Assembly: GCA_945881965.1 (NCBI GenBank)
Contig: CAMCVS010000011.1
Location: 34,962 to 98,961 of the forward strand
Origin: Paracoccus haematequi
GTDB lineage: Bacteria; Pseudomonadota; Alphaproteobacteria; Rhodobacterales; Rhodobacteraceae
Length of the DNA: 64,000 bases
Direction of reading: 5' to 3'
Position 1 is the first letter of the stretch, and every line of letters starts with the position of its first letter. Position numbers and translations under genes: made by a program. A model generated the notes under the pieces. The model had not been told where the DNA came from. It saw nothing but the letters and a program-made list of their open reading frames with translations, and searched no databases. Shown one piece after another: positions 41,771 through 50,243 of the stretch.

Positions 41771-43165
41771 ATGGCCGTCATTTCCAACCACATGCCGACG
41801 GCGGAATTGCAGGCGCTGGATGCCGCGCATCACATGCACCCGTTTTCGACGCAGGACAAACTGGCGGCCCGTGGCGCACGGGTGATCGCGCGGGCGGACG
41901 GCGTGTGGCTGACCGATAGCGATGGCAACCGGATCCTGGATGGCATGGCGGGTCTCTGGTGCGTCAACATCGGCTATGGGCGCGACAGCATGGCCGATGT
42001 TGCAGCGCGGCAGATGCGCGAACTGCCCTATTACAACACGTTTTTCATGACCACCCATGTGCCGGTGATCGCGCTGTCGGCGAAACTGGCTGAACTGGCA
42101 CCGCCGGGGATGAACCATGTGTTCTACGCCGGGTCCGGGTCCGAGGCGAATGACACCAACATCCGCATGGCGCGCACCTATTGGGCGCAAAAGGGCAAGC
42201 CGTCGAAAAAGATCATCATCAGCCGCAAGAACGCCTATCACGGGTCCACGGTGGGCGGCGCGTCCTTGTCGGGCATGACACCGATGCATGAACAGGGCGG
42301 GCTGCCGATCCCCGGCATCCACCATATCGACCAGCCGAACTGGTGGGCTGAAGGCGGCGACATGGCCCCGCATGATTTCGGGCTGGAACGCGCGCGGCAG
42401 TTGGAACAGGCCATTCATGATCTGGGCGAGGATAACGTGGCCGCATTCATCGCCGAACCCGTGCAGGGCGCAGGCGGCGTGATCGTGCCGCCCGACAGCT
42501 ATTGGCCCGAGATTCAGCGGATTTGCGACAAGTATGAGATTCTCTTGATCGCCGACGAGGTCATTACCGGCTTCGGGCGAACCGGCAACTGGTTCGGGTC
42601 CACCACCGTGGGCTGGCGGCCGCAGATCATGACCATCGCCAAGGGGCTGACCTCGGGCTATCAGCCGATGGGCGGGTCGATCGTGTGTGACGAGGTTGCT
42701 GCCGTCATCGGGGCCTGCGAGTTTAACCACGGCTATACCTATCACGGTCATCCGGTGGCTGCCGCCGTGGCGCTGGAAAACATCCGCATCCTGCAGGAAG
42801 AAGGCATCGTTGACCGCGTCCGCACCGACACCGCGCCGTATTTGCAGGAAAAATGGGCCGCGATGGTCGATCACCCGATGGTGGGCGAGGCGCGGATGGT
42901 CGGATTGATGGGCTCGCTGGCGCTGACCCCGCACAAGGCGAGCCGCGCGAAATTTGCCGCCGAGGCCGGCACGGTCGGCTACATCTGCCGCGAGCGGTGT
43001 TTCGCCAACGGGCTGGTGATGCGCCATGTCGGCGACCGCATGATCATCAGCCCGCCCTTGGTGATTACCCGCGCCGAGGTGGATGTTCTGATCGAACGCG
43101 CGTGGAAAAGTCTGGATCAGGGCATGGCCGCGGCCAAGGCCGAAGGGCTGTGGCACCCGGCGTGA
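41771..43165 (+). CDS. Class III pyridoxal-phosphate aminotransferase (amine:pyruvate type)
   Basis: 464-aa omega-aminotransferase. PLP-pocket segments are visible: GSGSEANDTNIRMART, AYHGSTVGGASLSGM, LIADEVITGFGRTG, and the catalytic lysine in TIAKGLTSGYQPMGG. Close relatives are annotated as aspartate aminotransferase family, putrescine:pyruvate (SpuC-like) or taurine/beta-alanine:pyruvate aminotransferases. Its place between two polyamine-type transporters favours a polyamine substrate. ATG 41771 is used; TTG 41768 directly precedes it, and GAGG lies eight bases upstream. Confidence 0.88.
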   Translation: MAVISNHMPTAELQALDAAHHMHPFSTQDKLAARGARVIARADGVWLTDSDGNRILDGMAGLWCVNIGYGRDSMADVAARQMRELPYYNTFFMTTHVPVIALSAKLAELAPPGMNHVFYAGSGSEANDTNIRMARTYWAQKGKPSKKIIISRKNAYHGSTVGGASLSGMTPMHEQGGLPIPGIHHIDQPNWWAEGGDMAPHDFGLERARQLEQAIHDLGEDNVAAFIAEPVQGAGGVIVPPDSYWPEIQRICDKYEILLIADEVITGFGRTGNWFGSTTVGWRPQIMTIAKGLTSGYQPMGGSIVCDEVAAVIGACEFNHGYTYHGHPVAAAVALENIRILQEEGIVDRVRTDTAPYLQEKWAAMVDHPMVGEARMVGLMGSLALTPHKASRAKFAAEAGTVGYICRERCFANGLVMRHVGDRMIISPPLVITRAEVDVLIERAWKSLDQGMAAAKAEGLWHPA

Positions 43166-43285
43166 TTGCCGCCTTTGCGGGCAGACGATGTCGGAAACGG
43201 CAGAAATCCGTCGCCTGCCTGTTGCGGTCAAGGGCGCAACGCGGTTTAGTGGCAATCTGAAACGCGGCACAGACCGCGCACACCG

Positions 43286-44401
43286 ATGGGGAATCCGGAT
43301 TTGGCGGCTGCACAGAAGGCAGAGGCGTTCGTTGTTTTCGACCGCGTCCAGAAAAGCTATGATGGTGAAACGCTGGTCGTCAAAGACCTGAACCTGTCGC
43401 TGCCCAAGGGCGAGTTCCTGACGATGCTGGGCCCGTCCGGATCGGGCAAGACAACCTGCCTGATGATGCTGGCCGGGTTTGAAACCGCCACCCACGGCGA
43501 GATCCTGCTGGATGGCCGCCCGATCAACAACATCCCGCCGCACAAGCGCGGCATCGGTATGGTGTTCCAGAACTACGCGTTGTTCCCGCATATGACAGTG
43601 GCGGAAAACTTGTCCTTTCCACTGGAAGTGAGGGGCCTTGGCCGCGCGGCGCGCGAGGAAAAGATCACCCGCGCGCTGGACATGGTAAAAATGGGGGCCT
43701 TCGCCAACCGCCGCCCCGCGCAACTGTCAGGCGGACAACAACAGCGGATCGCGCTGGCCCGCGCGCTGGTGTTTCAACCCGAACTGGTGCTGATGGACGA
43801 ACCCTTGGGCGCGCTGGACAAGCAGTTGCGCGAACATATGCAGTTTGAAATCACCCGCCTTGCGCATGATCTGGGCATCACCACGGTTTACGTGACCCAT
43901 GACCAGACCGAGGCGCTGACGATGTCGGACCGGGTCGCGGTGTTCAACGATGGCGTGATCCAGCAACTGGCCCCGCCCGCCGAGTTGTATGAAAAACCGC
44001 AGAACAGTTTTGTGGCGCAGTTCATCGGCGAAAACAACACGCTGGAAGGCGTGGTGGCCGAGATGGGCGATGGCACCTGTGTCGTGCGTCTGGACGATGG
44101 CGGTTTGATTGATGCGGTGCCTGTCAACGTGACCCGTGTCGGCGAACGCACCCGCGTGTCGATCCGGCCCGAACGGGTGGAAATGAACGCGGCCCGCCTG
44201 CAACCCGGCGCGCATACGCTCAAGGCCGTGGTGCGCGAATTCATCTATATGGGCGATATCTTTCGCACCCGACTGTCGGTCGCGGGCAATGACGAATTCA
44301 TCATCAAGACGCGGAACGCGCCCGATGCGCTGCGGCTGGAACCGGGGGCCGAGATCGACATCGGCTGGTTGCCACAGGATTGCCGGGCGCTGGACGCCTG
44401 A
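43286..44401 (+). CDS. Spermidine/putrescine-type ABC transporter ATPase (second system)
   Basis: 371-aa ATPase of the PotA group. Walker A LGPSGSGKTTCLMMLAG, Q-loop GMVFQNYALFPHM, signature LSGGQQQRIALARAL and Walker B LVLMDEPLGALD are all present. It ends with a TOBE domain (RTRVSIRPERVEMN). It opens a four-gene importer unrelated in order to potFGHI: ATPase first, then receptor and two permeases. The 120-base gap after the aminotransferase has no gene. Confidence 0.9.
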   Translation: MGNPDLAAAQKAEAFVVFDRVQKSYDGETLVVKDLNLSLPKGEFLTMLGPSGSGKTTCLMMLAGFETATHGEILLDGRPINNIPPHKRGIGMVFQNYALFPHMTVAENLSFPLEVRGLGRAAREEKITRALDMVKMGAFANRRPAQLSGGQQQRIALARALVFQPELVLMDEPLGALDKQLREHMQFEITRLAHDLGITTVYVTHDQTEALTMSDRVAVFNDGVIQQLAPPAELYEKPQNSFVAQFIGENNTLEGVVAEMGDGTCVVRLDDGGLIDAVPVNVTRVGERTRVSIRPERVEMNAARLQPGAHTLKAVVREFIYMGDIFRTRLSVAGNDEFIIKTRNAPDALRLEPGAEIDIGWLPQDCRALDA

Positions 44402-44498
44402 CGGAATTGCCCCGTGCAGATGGGGCAGGAACAGGGGGCGGGTTCAAACCCGTGACGACGCCCCCGAAGAACGCAAACGGGTGTTTGGGAGTTATGAC

Positions 44499-45575
44499 AT
44501 GAAACTGAAAACTGCCCTTCTGGCGACCGCATTGACCAGCGCCGCCTTTGCCGCGCAGGCACAGACCCTGACCGTGATGTCTTGGGGCGGCGCCTATGAA
44601 ACCAGCCAGGTCGAGGCGTATAACAAGCCGTTCGCGGCGGCCAAGGGCCTGACCGTGAACATGGTTGCCGTCGATAACCCCGCCACGCCGATCAAGGCGA
44701 TGGTCGAGGCCAAGAACGTCACCGTTGACGTCGCCGACGTGGAATATGCCGACGCGATCCGCCTGTGCGACGAAGGTCTGCTGGAACCTATCGACGCGTC
44801 CAAACTGCCCGCAGCGCCCGACGGCATGTCGGCGGCGGATGACTTCCTGCCCGGTGCCGTGACCGAATGTGCTGTCGCCAGCATCGTGTTTGCGACCGTC
44901 TTCGCCTATGACACCACGAAATTCCCTAACGGTCCGACGACTATGGCGGATTTCTTTGACCTGACAAAGTTCCCCGGCAAGCGCGCCATGCGCAAGGGCG
45001 CGAAAGCGAACCTGGAAATGGCGCTGATGGCCGATGGTGTGCCCGCGTCCGAAGTTTACGCGATGCTGGAAACCGATGCCGGCGTAGATCGCGCATTCAA
45101 GATGCTGGACAAGATCAAGAAGGACACGATCTGGTGGGAAGCTGGCGCGCAGCCGCCGCAACTGTTGGCCGATGGTGAGGTCGCGATGACCACCGCCTAT
45201 AACGGACGCATTTTCGCCGCCGCTGTGGCCGAAGGCAAGCCGTTCCAGACTGTCTGGGATGGTCAGGTCTATGAATACGACCTGTTCGTGATCCCGAAGG
45301 GCGCGCCCAACAAGGATCTGGCGATGGAATACATCGCCTTCGCGACCGATACCCAGCGGCTGGCCGATCAGGCCAAGTGGATCGCCTATGGCCCCGCGCG
45401 CAAATCCTCGGGCGCGCTGGTCGGCAAATATAACGACGGCAAGACCGACATGGCCCCCTATATGCCCACGTCGGCCGCCAACCTGACCAACGCGCTGGCG
45501 TCGTCCTATGATTTCTGGGTGGACCGCGATTCCGAGCTGAACGAAAAGTTCAACGCCTGGCTGGTGGCGAACTGA
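44499..45575 (+). CDS. ABC transporter periplasmic binding protein, polyamine/opine type (second system)
   Basis: 358-aa receptor with a signal peptide (ALLATALTSAAFAAQAQT, cleavage near residue 21). The mature start LTVMSWGGAYETSQVEAYNKP is typical of the SBP_bac_8/PotD-like subgroup that handles polyamines or related amines, but clearly different from the PotF in this window. WEAGAQPPQLLADGEVAMTT and AYNGRIFAA are also family segments. The ATG at 44499 has GGGAG seven bases upstream. Substrate not determinable. Confidence 0.87.
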   Translation: MKLKTALLATALTSAAFAAQAQTLTVMSWGGAYETSQVEAYNKPFAAAKGLTVNMVAVDNPATPIKAMVEAKNVTVDVADVEYADAIRLCDEGLLEPIDASKLPAAPDGMSAADDFLPGAVTECAVASIVFATVFAYDTTKFPNGPTTMADFFDLTKFPGKRAMRKGAKANLEMALMADGVPASEVYAMLETDAGVDRAFKMLDKIKKDTIWWEAGAQPPQLLADGEVAMTTAYNGRIFAAAVAEGKPFQTVWDGQVYEYDLFVIPKGAPNKDLAMEYIAFATDTQRLADQAKWIAYGPARKSSGALVGKYNDGKTDMAPYMPTSAANLTNALASSYDFWVDRDSELNEKFNAWLVAN

Positions 45576-45626
45576 GTGCAACGGGGCGCGGCGGGTGACT
45601 GCCGCGCCCCTATTCACGGGGGCAGC

Positions 45627-46862
45627 ATGGCCGAGATACTGACAACCGCAGACGGTCGCCCGTTGAAGGCGGCATTGCAGGCCGCACAGGCGCGGGCGAA
45701 ACGCCGGGCGTTCTGGCTGGTGGCACCCCTGTTGCTGTTCGTGCTGCTGACATTTGTCGCGCCCATCGGGCAGATGCTGGTGCGTTCCGCGCATAACGAC
45801 GGGTTTTCCGCGCATATGCCGCGGCTGACAGCATGGTTCGCCGCCAATCCCGGTGCGGCGGATGATGCGGCATGGGAGGCGCTGGCGCTTGATTTGCAGG
45901 ACAGCGCGGTGGCCAAGACATCCGGCATTGTCGGGACACGGGTGAACTATGAGCTGTCAGGCACCCGGTCGCTGTTCACATCGACCGCGCGCAAGGCCAA
46001 GGATTTCGCCCCGCCCTACCGCGAGGCATTGTTAAAGGCCGACAAGGATTGGGATGACCCCGCGCTGTGGGGCGTGATGCGGCAGGTGTCGCAAGCCTAT
46101 TCCGGCAACTTTTTTCTGGCCGCGGCCGATCTGGCGCGCGATGCCGATGGCACTATCGTGCAAGTGCCCGAGGATCGGCGCGTTTACGTCAACCTGTTCG
46201 TGAAAACCTTTGTTCTGGCGGGGGTGATCACGCTCACATGCCTGATCCTTGCCTATCCGGTGGCGCATCTGTTGGCGACACTGCCGATGCGGTGGTCGAA
46301 CCTGTTGATGATCCTGGTGCTGCTGCCGTTCTGGACATCGCTGCTGGTGCGGACGACGTCCTGGATGGTGCTGTTGCAACAGCAGGGCGTGATCAACAAC
46401 ATGATGGTTGCGGCGGGGATCATCGGTGAGGATGGCCGCATCGCCATGATGTATAACCAGACCGGCACCATCATCGCGATGACGCATATCCTGCTGCCGT
46501 TCATGATCCTGCCGCTGTATTCGGTGATGAAGACGATCCCGCCGAGTTACGCCCGCGCCGCGCGCAGCCTTGGCGCGACAAGCTGGACCACGTTCCGCCG
46601 CATCTACCTGCCGCAGACCTTGCCGGGAATCGGCGCGGGGTCGCTGTTGGTGTTCATCCTTGCGGTAGGGTATTACATCACACCGGCGCTGGTGGGGGGG
46701 GCATCAGGCCAGTTGATATCCAACCTGATCGCCTTTCACATGCAGGACAGCCTGAACTGGTCGCTGGCGGCTGCGCTGGCGGCGATCCTGCTGGCGTTGG
46801 TGCTGGTGCTGTATTGGCTTTATGACCGGCTGATCGGCATCGACAACTTGAAACTGGGGTGA
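45627..46862 (+). CDS. ABC transporter permease (PotB-like) with large extracytoplasmic insertion
   Basis: 411-aa inner-membrane permease. Helix 1 lies at about 28-50 (FWLVAPLLLFVLLTFVAPIG). Then about 135 mainly hydrophilic residues (55-188) come before helix 2 (VKTFVLAGVITLTCLILAYP), whereas ordinary PotB proteins are about 280 aa with a short loop. The EAA motif YARAARSLGATSWTTFRRIY is near residue 310. GGGG upstream of ATG 45627 makes it a better start than 45576, where a longer reading would begin. The next permease follows after four bases. Confidence 0.88.
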   Translation: MAEILTTADGRPLKAALQAAQARAKRRAFWLVAPLLLFVLLTFVAPIGQMLVRSAHNDGFSAHMPRLTAWFAANPGAADDAAWEALALDLQDSAVAKTSGIVGTRVNYELSGTRSLFTSTARKAKDFAPPYREALLKADKDWDDPALWGVMRQVSQAYSGNFFLAAADLARDADGTIVQVPEDRRVYVNLFVKTFVLAGVITLTCLILAYPVAHLLATLPMRWSNLLMILVLLPFWTSLLVRTTSWMVLLQQQGVINNMMVAAGIIGEDGRIAMMYNQTGTIIAMTHILLPFMILPLYSVMKTIPPSYARAARSLGATSWTTFRRIYLPQTLPGIGAGSLLVFILAVGYYITPALVGGASGQLISNLIAFHMQDSLNWSLAAALAAILLALVLVLYWLYDRLIGIDNLKLG

Positions 46863-46866
46863 ACCG

Positions 46867-47820
46867 ATGGCCTTGCCGATCTATGCCAGCCCGCTGGAGC
46901 GCCTGTGGCACCGCACCCGCATCGCGATATGCGTGGTCATTTTCCTGTTCCTGATGGCCCCGATCCTGATCGTGATCCCGCTGTCGTTCAACGTTGAACC
47001 GTATTTCACGTTCACGGCCAAGATGCTGGCGCTGGACCCTGACGGGTATTCGTTGCGCTGGTATGACCAATTGCTGACGCTGGGGATGCAGGCCCCCGAA
47101 GGCGAACGCGACAGCGCATGGTGGGCGGATGCCTGGGCCAATGCGCAATGGGTCAAGGCGGCGCAAAACTCGGTCATCATCGGGTTCTGGTCCACCATTC
47201 TGGCCACGCTGTTGGGCACGCTGGCTGCACTAGGACTGTCGCGCCCGGAAATGCCGGGGCGGAAACTGATCACGGCGATATTGCTGTCACCGATGATCGT
47301 GCCGGTGATCATCACCGCGACGGGGCTGTTTTTCTTTTACTCCAACCCCTGTTCGATCCTGGGGCCGCTGGGGCCAGAGGGTGGCTGCGGGCGCCTCACC
47401 TCGACTTACATCGGCGTGATCCTGGCCCATGCCACGCTGGGCATCCCGTTTGTCATCATCACGGTGACGGCAACGCTGTCATCCTTTGACCGGTCACTGA
47501 CCCGCGCGGCGGCAAGCCTTGGAGCCAGCCCGGTGCGCACGTTTTTCAAGGTGCAATTGCCGCTGATCACGCCGGGCGTGGTATCGGGGGCGCTGTTCGC
47601 CTTTGTCACATCCTTTGACGAGGTGGTGGTGGTGCTGTTCATCGGCAGCCACGAACAACAGACCATCCCGCGCCAGATGTGGAACGGCATCCGCGAGCAG
47701 ATCTCGCCGTCGATCCTCGCCGTGGCGACGATCCTTGTCATCGTGTCGATTGCCATGCTGACGGTGGTGGAATTGCTGCGGCGGCGGTCGGAACGGCTGC
47801 GCGGTGTCACCCCGCAATGA
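46867..47820 (+). CDS. ABC transporter permease (PotC-like, second system)
   Basis: 317-aa permease with the EAA motif LTRAAASLGASPVRTFFKVQ near residue 215. A PotC-type opening helix is present (IAICVVIFLFLMAPILIVIPL), and a cysteine-containing extracytoplasmic stretch (NPCSILGPLGPEGGCG) lies near 160. It is coupled to the preceding permease (four-base gap) and overlaps the following SDR gene as ATGA. Confidence 0.9.
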   Translation: MALPIYASPLERLWHRTRIAICVVIFLFLMAPILIVIPLSFNVEPYFTFTAKMLALDPDGYSLRWYDQLLTLGMQAPEGERDSAWWADAWANAQWVKAAQNSVIIGFWSTILATLLGTLAALGLSRPEMPGRKLITAILLSPMIVPVIITATGLFFFYSNPCSILGPLGPEGGCGRLTSTYIGVILAHATLGIPFVIITVTATLSSFDRSLTRAAASLGASPVRTFFKVQLPLITPGVVSGALFAFVTSFDEVVVVLFIGSHEQQTIPRQMWNGIREQISPSILAVATILVIVSIAMLTVVELLRRRSERLRGVTPQ

Positions 47821-48593
47821 TCATCGCCGGTGTGACAGCGGTCGTCACGGGCGGCGCGCAGGGCATCGGGGCGGCGCTGGTCAGCGTGCTGGCCGATGCC
47901 GGCGCGCGAGTCATCAGCCTTGATCTGCGCGATCATGCCACGCCGGGGGCGGCGCAATGCCTCGCCTGCGATGTGGCGGATGAGGCGGCGTTTGCTGCCA
48001 CGCTGGAACGGATCGACGATGCCACCCCCATCGGGTTGATGTGTTCCAACGCCGGTATCCTGACCGGGATGGACACCACATTCGCCAATATCGCCCATGC
48101 GCCGTCCGACGTATGGAACCGTGCCTGGGCCGTCAACGTCATGGCGCATGTCATTGCCGCCCGCGTGCTGGTGCCGCGTATGGTCGCGCGTGGCGGCGGG
48201 TATTTCCTGCACACGGCCTCGGCCGCAGGGCTGCTGAACCAGGTCGGCAGCGCGGTCTATGGCACCACCAAACACGCTGCCGTCGGGTTCGCCGAGGCGC
48301 TGGCGTTCGGGCATCGCGACGATGGCATCCGGGTGTCGCTGTTGTGCCCGCAGGGCGTCGATACCCCGATGGTGGCGGGGGCCAAGGATAATCCGGCGGT
48401 GGCCGACGGCATCCTGCCCGCCGCAACCGTTGCCAAGGCGGCGGTGGACGCGATCCGGGCCGAACGGTTTCTGGTGCTTCCCCATGCGGTTGTTGCGGAC
48501 TACATGGCGGCTAAGACGCGCGATTATGACCGCTGGATCGGCGGCATGGCAAAATTGCAGCGCGTGCTGAAACCCGCAAAGGACGCATCATGA
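47817..48593 (+). CDS. Short-chain dehydrogenase/reductase
   Basis: 258-aa classical SDR. The NAD(P) motif TGGAQGIGAALV lies near residue 11-22, with NAGI at about 80-83. The catalytic S..Y..K set is in HTASAAGLLNQVGSAVYGTTKHAAVG. An acidic residue after the second strand (SLDLRD) favours NAD over NADP. It is coupled at both ends by ATGA overlaps: to the transporter permease and to cobO. Oxidation of the transported compound or its product is a reasonable guess; no substrate can be assigned. Confidence 0.85.
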   Translation: MIIAGVTAVVTGGAQGIGAALVSVLADAGARVISLDLRDHATPGAAQCLACDVADEAAFAATLERIDDATPIGLMCSNAGILTGMDTTFANIAHAPSDVWNRAWAVNVMAHVIAARVLVPRMVARGGGYFLHTASAAGLLNQVGSAVYGTTKHAAVGFAEALAFGHRDDGIRVSLLCPQGVDTPMVAGAKDNPAVADGILPAATVAKAAVDAIRAERFLVLPHAVVADYMAAKTRDYDRWIGGMAKLQRVLKPAKDAS

Positions 48594-49183
48594 CCGACGA
48601 CCACAAGACCGCCATGCAGGCGATGCAAAAGGATCAGCGCGCCAAGGTTGCCGAATTGCACGACCCGGACCGGGGGCTGGTGCTGGTGCATACCGGCGAC
48701 GGCAAGGGCAAATCCAGTTCCGCCTTTGGCGTGGCAATCCGCGCCTTGGGCTGGGGGCAATCCGTGGGCGTGGTGCAGTTCATCAAGGGCACATGGGTCA
48801 CGGGCGAACGGCAGTTCTTTGACCGTCTCGGTGGTGTCGAATGGCACACGATGGGCGAAGGCTTCACTTGGGATACGCAGGACCGCGCCCGCGATATCGC
48901 CGCCGCAGAGGCTGCGCTCGCGCGCGGGGCCGAGATGCTGGCGTCAGGCCGCCATGATCTGGTGATCCTCGATGAGATCAACATCGCGCTGCGCTATGAT
49001 TACCTGACACCCGCCGCCGTGATTGCCGCGCTGGACGGGCGCGCCGCCAAGACCGGCGCGATCCTGACCGGGCGCGACGCACCGCAGGCCATCTGCGAAT
49101 ACGCCGATCTGGTCAGCCGGATCGAAGAGGTGAAACACCCGTTCCAATCCGGCATCAAGGCGCAGCGCGGCGTGGATTATTGA
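48590..49183 (+). CDS. cobO: Cob(I)yrinic acid a,c-diamide adenosyltransferase
   Basis: CobO/BtuR-type enzyme (197 aa) that adenosylates corrinoids in B12 synthesis and salvage. The P-loop-like motif VLVHTGDGKGKSSSAFGVAIRALG and the later LVILDEINIALRYDYL and GRDAP match the family. The ATG overlaps the SDR stop by four bases, so it is co-translated with the transport operon, although B12 genes are not otherwise present. QueG in this window is a cobalamin-dependent enzyme, but lies 18 kb away. Confidence 0.95.
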   Translation: MTDDHKTAMQAMQKDQRAKVAELHDPDRGLVLVHTGDGKGKSSSAFGVAIRALGWGQSVGVVQFIKGTWVTGERQFFDRLGGVEWHTMGEGFTWDTQDRARDIAAAEAALARGAEMLASGRHDLVILDEINIALRYDYLTPAAVIAALDGRAAKTGAILTGRDAPQAICEYADLVSRIEEVKHPFQSGIKAQRGVDY

Positions 49184-49205
49184 GGGCGGCACCACGGCAC
49201 CGCCC
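49184..49205. terminator. Possible terminator between convergent cobO and ilvE
   Basis: GGGCGG (49184-49189) can pair with CCGCCC (49200-49205) across a ten-base loop, directly after the cobO stop and nine bases before the ilvE end. No T-run. Confidence 0.4.
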
Positions 49206-49213
49206 CCGATGGG

Positions 49214-50080
49214 TCACGCCCGCACCAGCCGCTCATAGCTTTCTGCGATGTCGCGGGTCAGCGCGCCGACCTCGAAGTTATAGTTGCCGATCTGGCCCAC
49301 CGGGGTCACTTCGGCGGCAGTCCCGGTCAGCCAGCACTGTTCGAACCCTTCCAGCTCGTCGGGCATGATGTGGCGTTCATGCACGGTGATCTGCTTGTCC
49401 CGCAGCATCCCGATCACGGTTTGCCGTGTCAGGCCGTTCAGGAAACAGTCAGCCAAGGGCGTGTGCACCTCGCCGTTCTTGACGAAGAAGATGTTCGCGC
49501 CGGTCGCCTCGGCGATATAGCCGCGATAGTCGAACATCATGGCGTCGCTGCATCCCTTGGCCTCGGCGGCGTGTTTCGCCATCGTGCAGATCATGTACAG
49601 ACCCGCCGCCTTGGCGTGGCTGGGCGCGGTTTCCGGCGAGGGGCGTTTCCACTTGGCGATGTCGAGTTTCGCGCCCTTCATCTTGGCGTCGCCATAGTAA
49701 TTGCCCCATTCCCAGCCCGCGATGGCCAGACGCACCGGATTGCGCCGTGACGACACGCCCATGTCCTCACCCGCGCCGCGCCACGCGACCGCGCGCACAT
49801 AGGCGTCCGTCCAGCCATTTGCGGCGAGCATGGCGTATTTCGCTTCTTCGATCTGATCCACGGTCCACGGAATCTCGAAGTCAAGCTGGCTTGCGGAAAA
49901 ATGCAGGCGTTCGGAATGTTGGCGGCCCTTGAAGATTTTGCCGTTATAGCACCGCTCGCCTTCGAACACCGACGAGGCATAATGCAACGCATGGGTCAGC
50001 ACATGCACATTGGCCTCCCGCCAATCCACCAGCGCGCCATCCATCCAGATTTTGCCGTCACGATCATCATAGCTTGCCAT
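49214..50080 (-). CDS. ilvE: Branched-chain amino acid aminotransferase
   Basis: Fold-type IV PLP enzyme (288 aa) for the last step of Leu, Ile and Val synthesis. Segments seen are WREANVHVLTHALHYASSVFEG, PSHAKAAGLYMICTMAKHAA (the PLP-binding lysine is most likely the K in SHAKAAG), and GYIAEATGANIFFVKNGEV with GLTRQTVIGML. The ATG at 50080 has AGGAG six bases upstream; an in-frame ATG at 50194 would extend into the petP promoter region. It is divergent from petP. A paired GTTGCGCA motif lies just upstream. Confidence 0.93.
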   Translation of the reverse strand: MASYDDRDGKIWMDGALVDWREANVHVLTHALHYASSVFEGERCYNGKIFKGRQHSERLHFSASQLDFEIPWTVDQIEEAKYAMLAANGWTDAYVRAVAWRGAGEDMGVSSRRNPVRLAIAGWEWGNYYGDAKMKGAKLDIAKWKRPSPETAPSHAKAAGLYMICTMAKHAAEAKGCSDAMMFDYRGYIAEATGANIFFVKNGEVHTPLADCFLNGLTRQTVIGMLRDKQITVHERHIMPDELEGFEQCWLTGTAAEVTPVGQIGNYNFEVGALTRDIAESYERLVRA

Positions 50081-50110
50081 CGGTTGCTCCTCTGCCCGAA
50101 AATTTGCATT

Positions 50111-50151
50111 TGTTGCGCAATTTAGGACCGAAACGGACATAATGTTGCGCA
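50111..50151. promoter_or_regulatory. Two direct copies of TGTTGCGCA upstream of ilvE
   Basis: TGTTGCGCA occurs at 50111-50119 and 50143-50151, 32 bases apart (about three helical turns). This is in the ilvE/petP intergenic region, 31-71 bases upstream of the ilvE start. The inner TTGCGCAA of the first copy is palindromic. Spacing suggests a dimeric regulator; identity unknown. Confidence 0.35.
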
Positions 50152-50172
50152 GATCATGCGGCTGGCTAACAG

Positions 50173-50193
50173 TTGACTCTTGGAATGTCAACA
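50173..50193. promoter_or_regulatory. Candidate MarR-type operator upstream of petP
   Basis: GTTGAC (50173-50178), nine bases, then GTCAAC (50188-50193) form an inverted repeat about 50 bases before the petP start. The size and symmetry resemble operators of MarR-family proteins, which often repress their own gene. Confidence 0.4.
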
Positions 50194-50243
50194 AGGCTGT
50201 CCTAAAGTGATCACGGATAAGGCAGTGTGCGAACGAGGGCCTG

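Noticed and set aside
41558..43723. 721-codon minus-strand frame opposite the aminotransferase and second ATPase
   Set aside because: Antisense to strongly conserved PLP and ABC motifs; not a separate gene.
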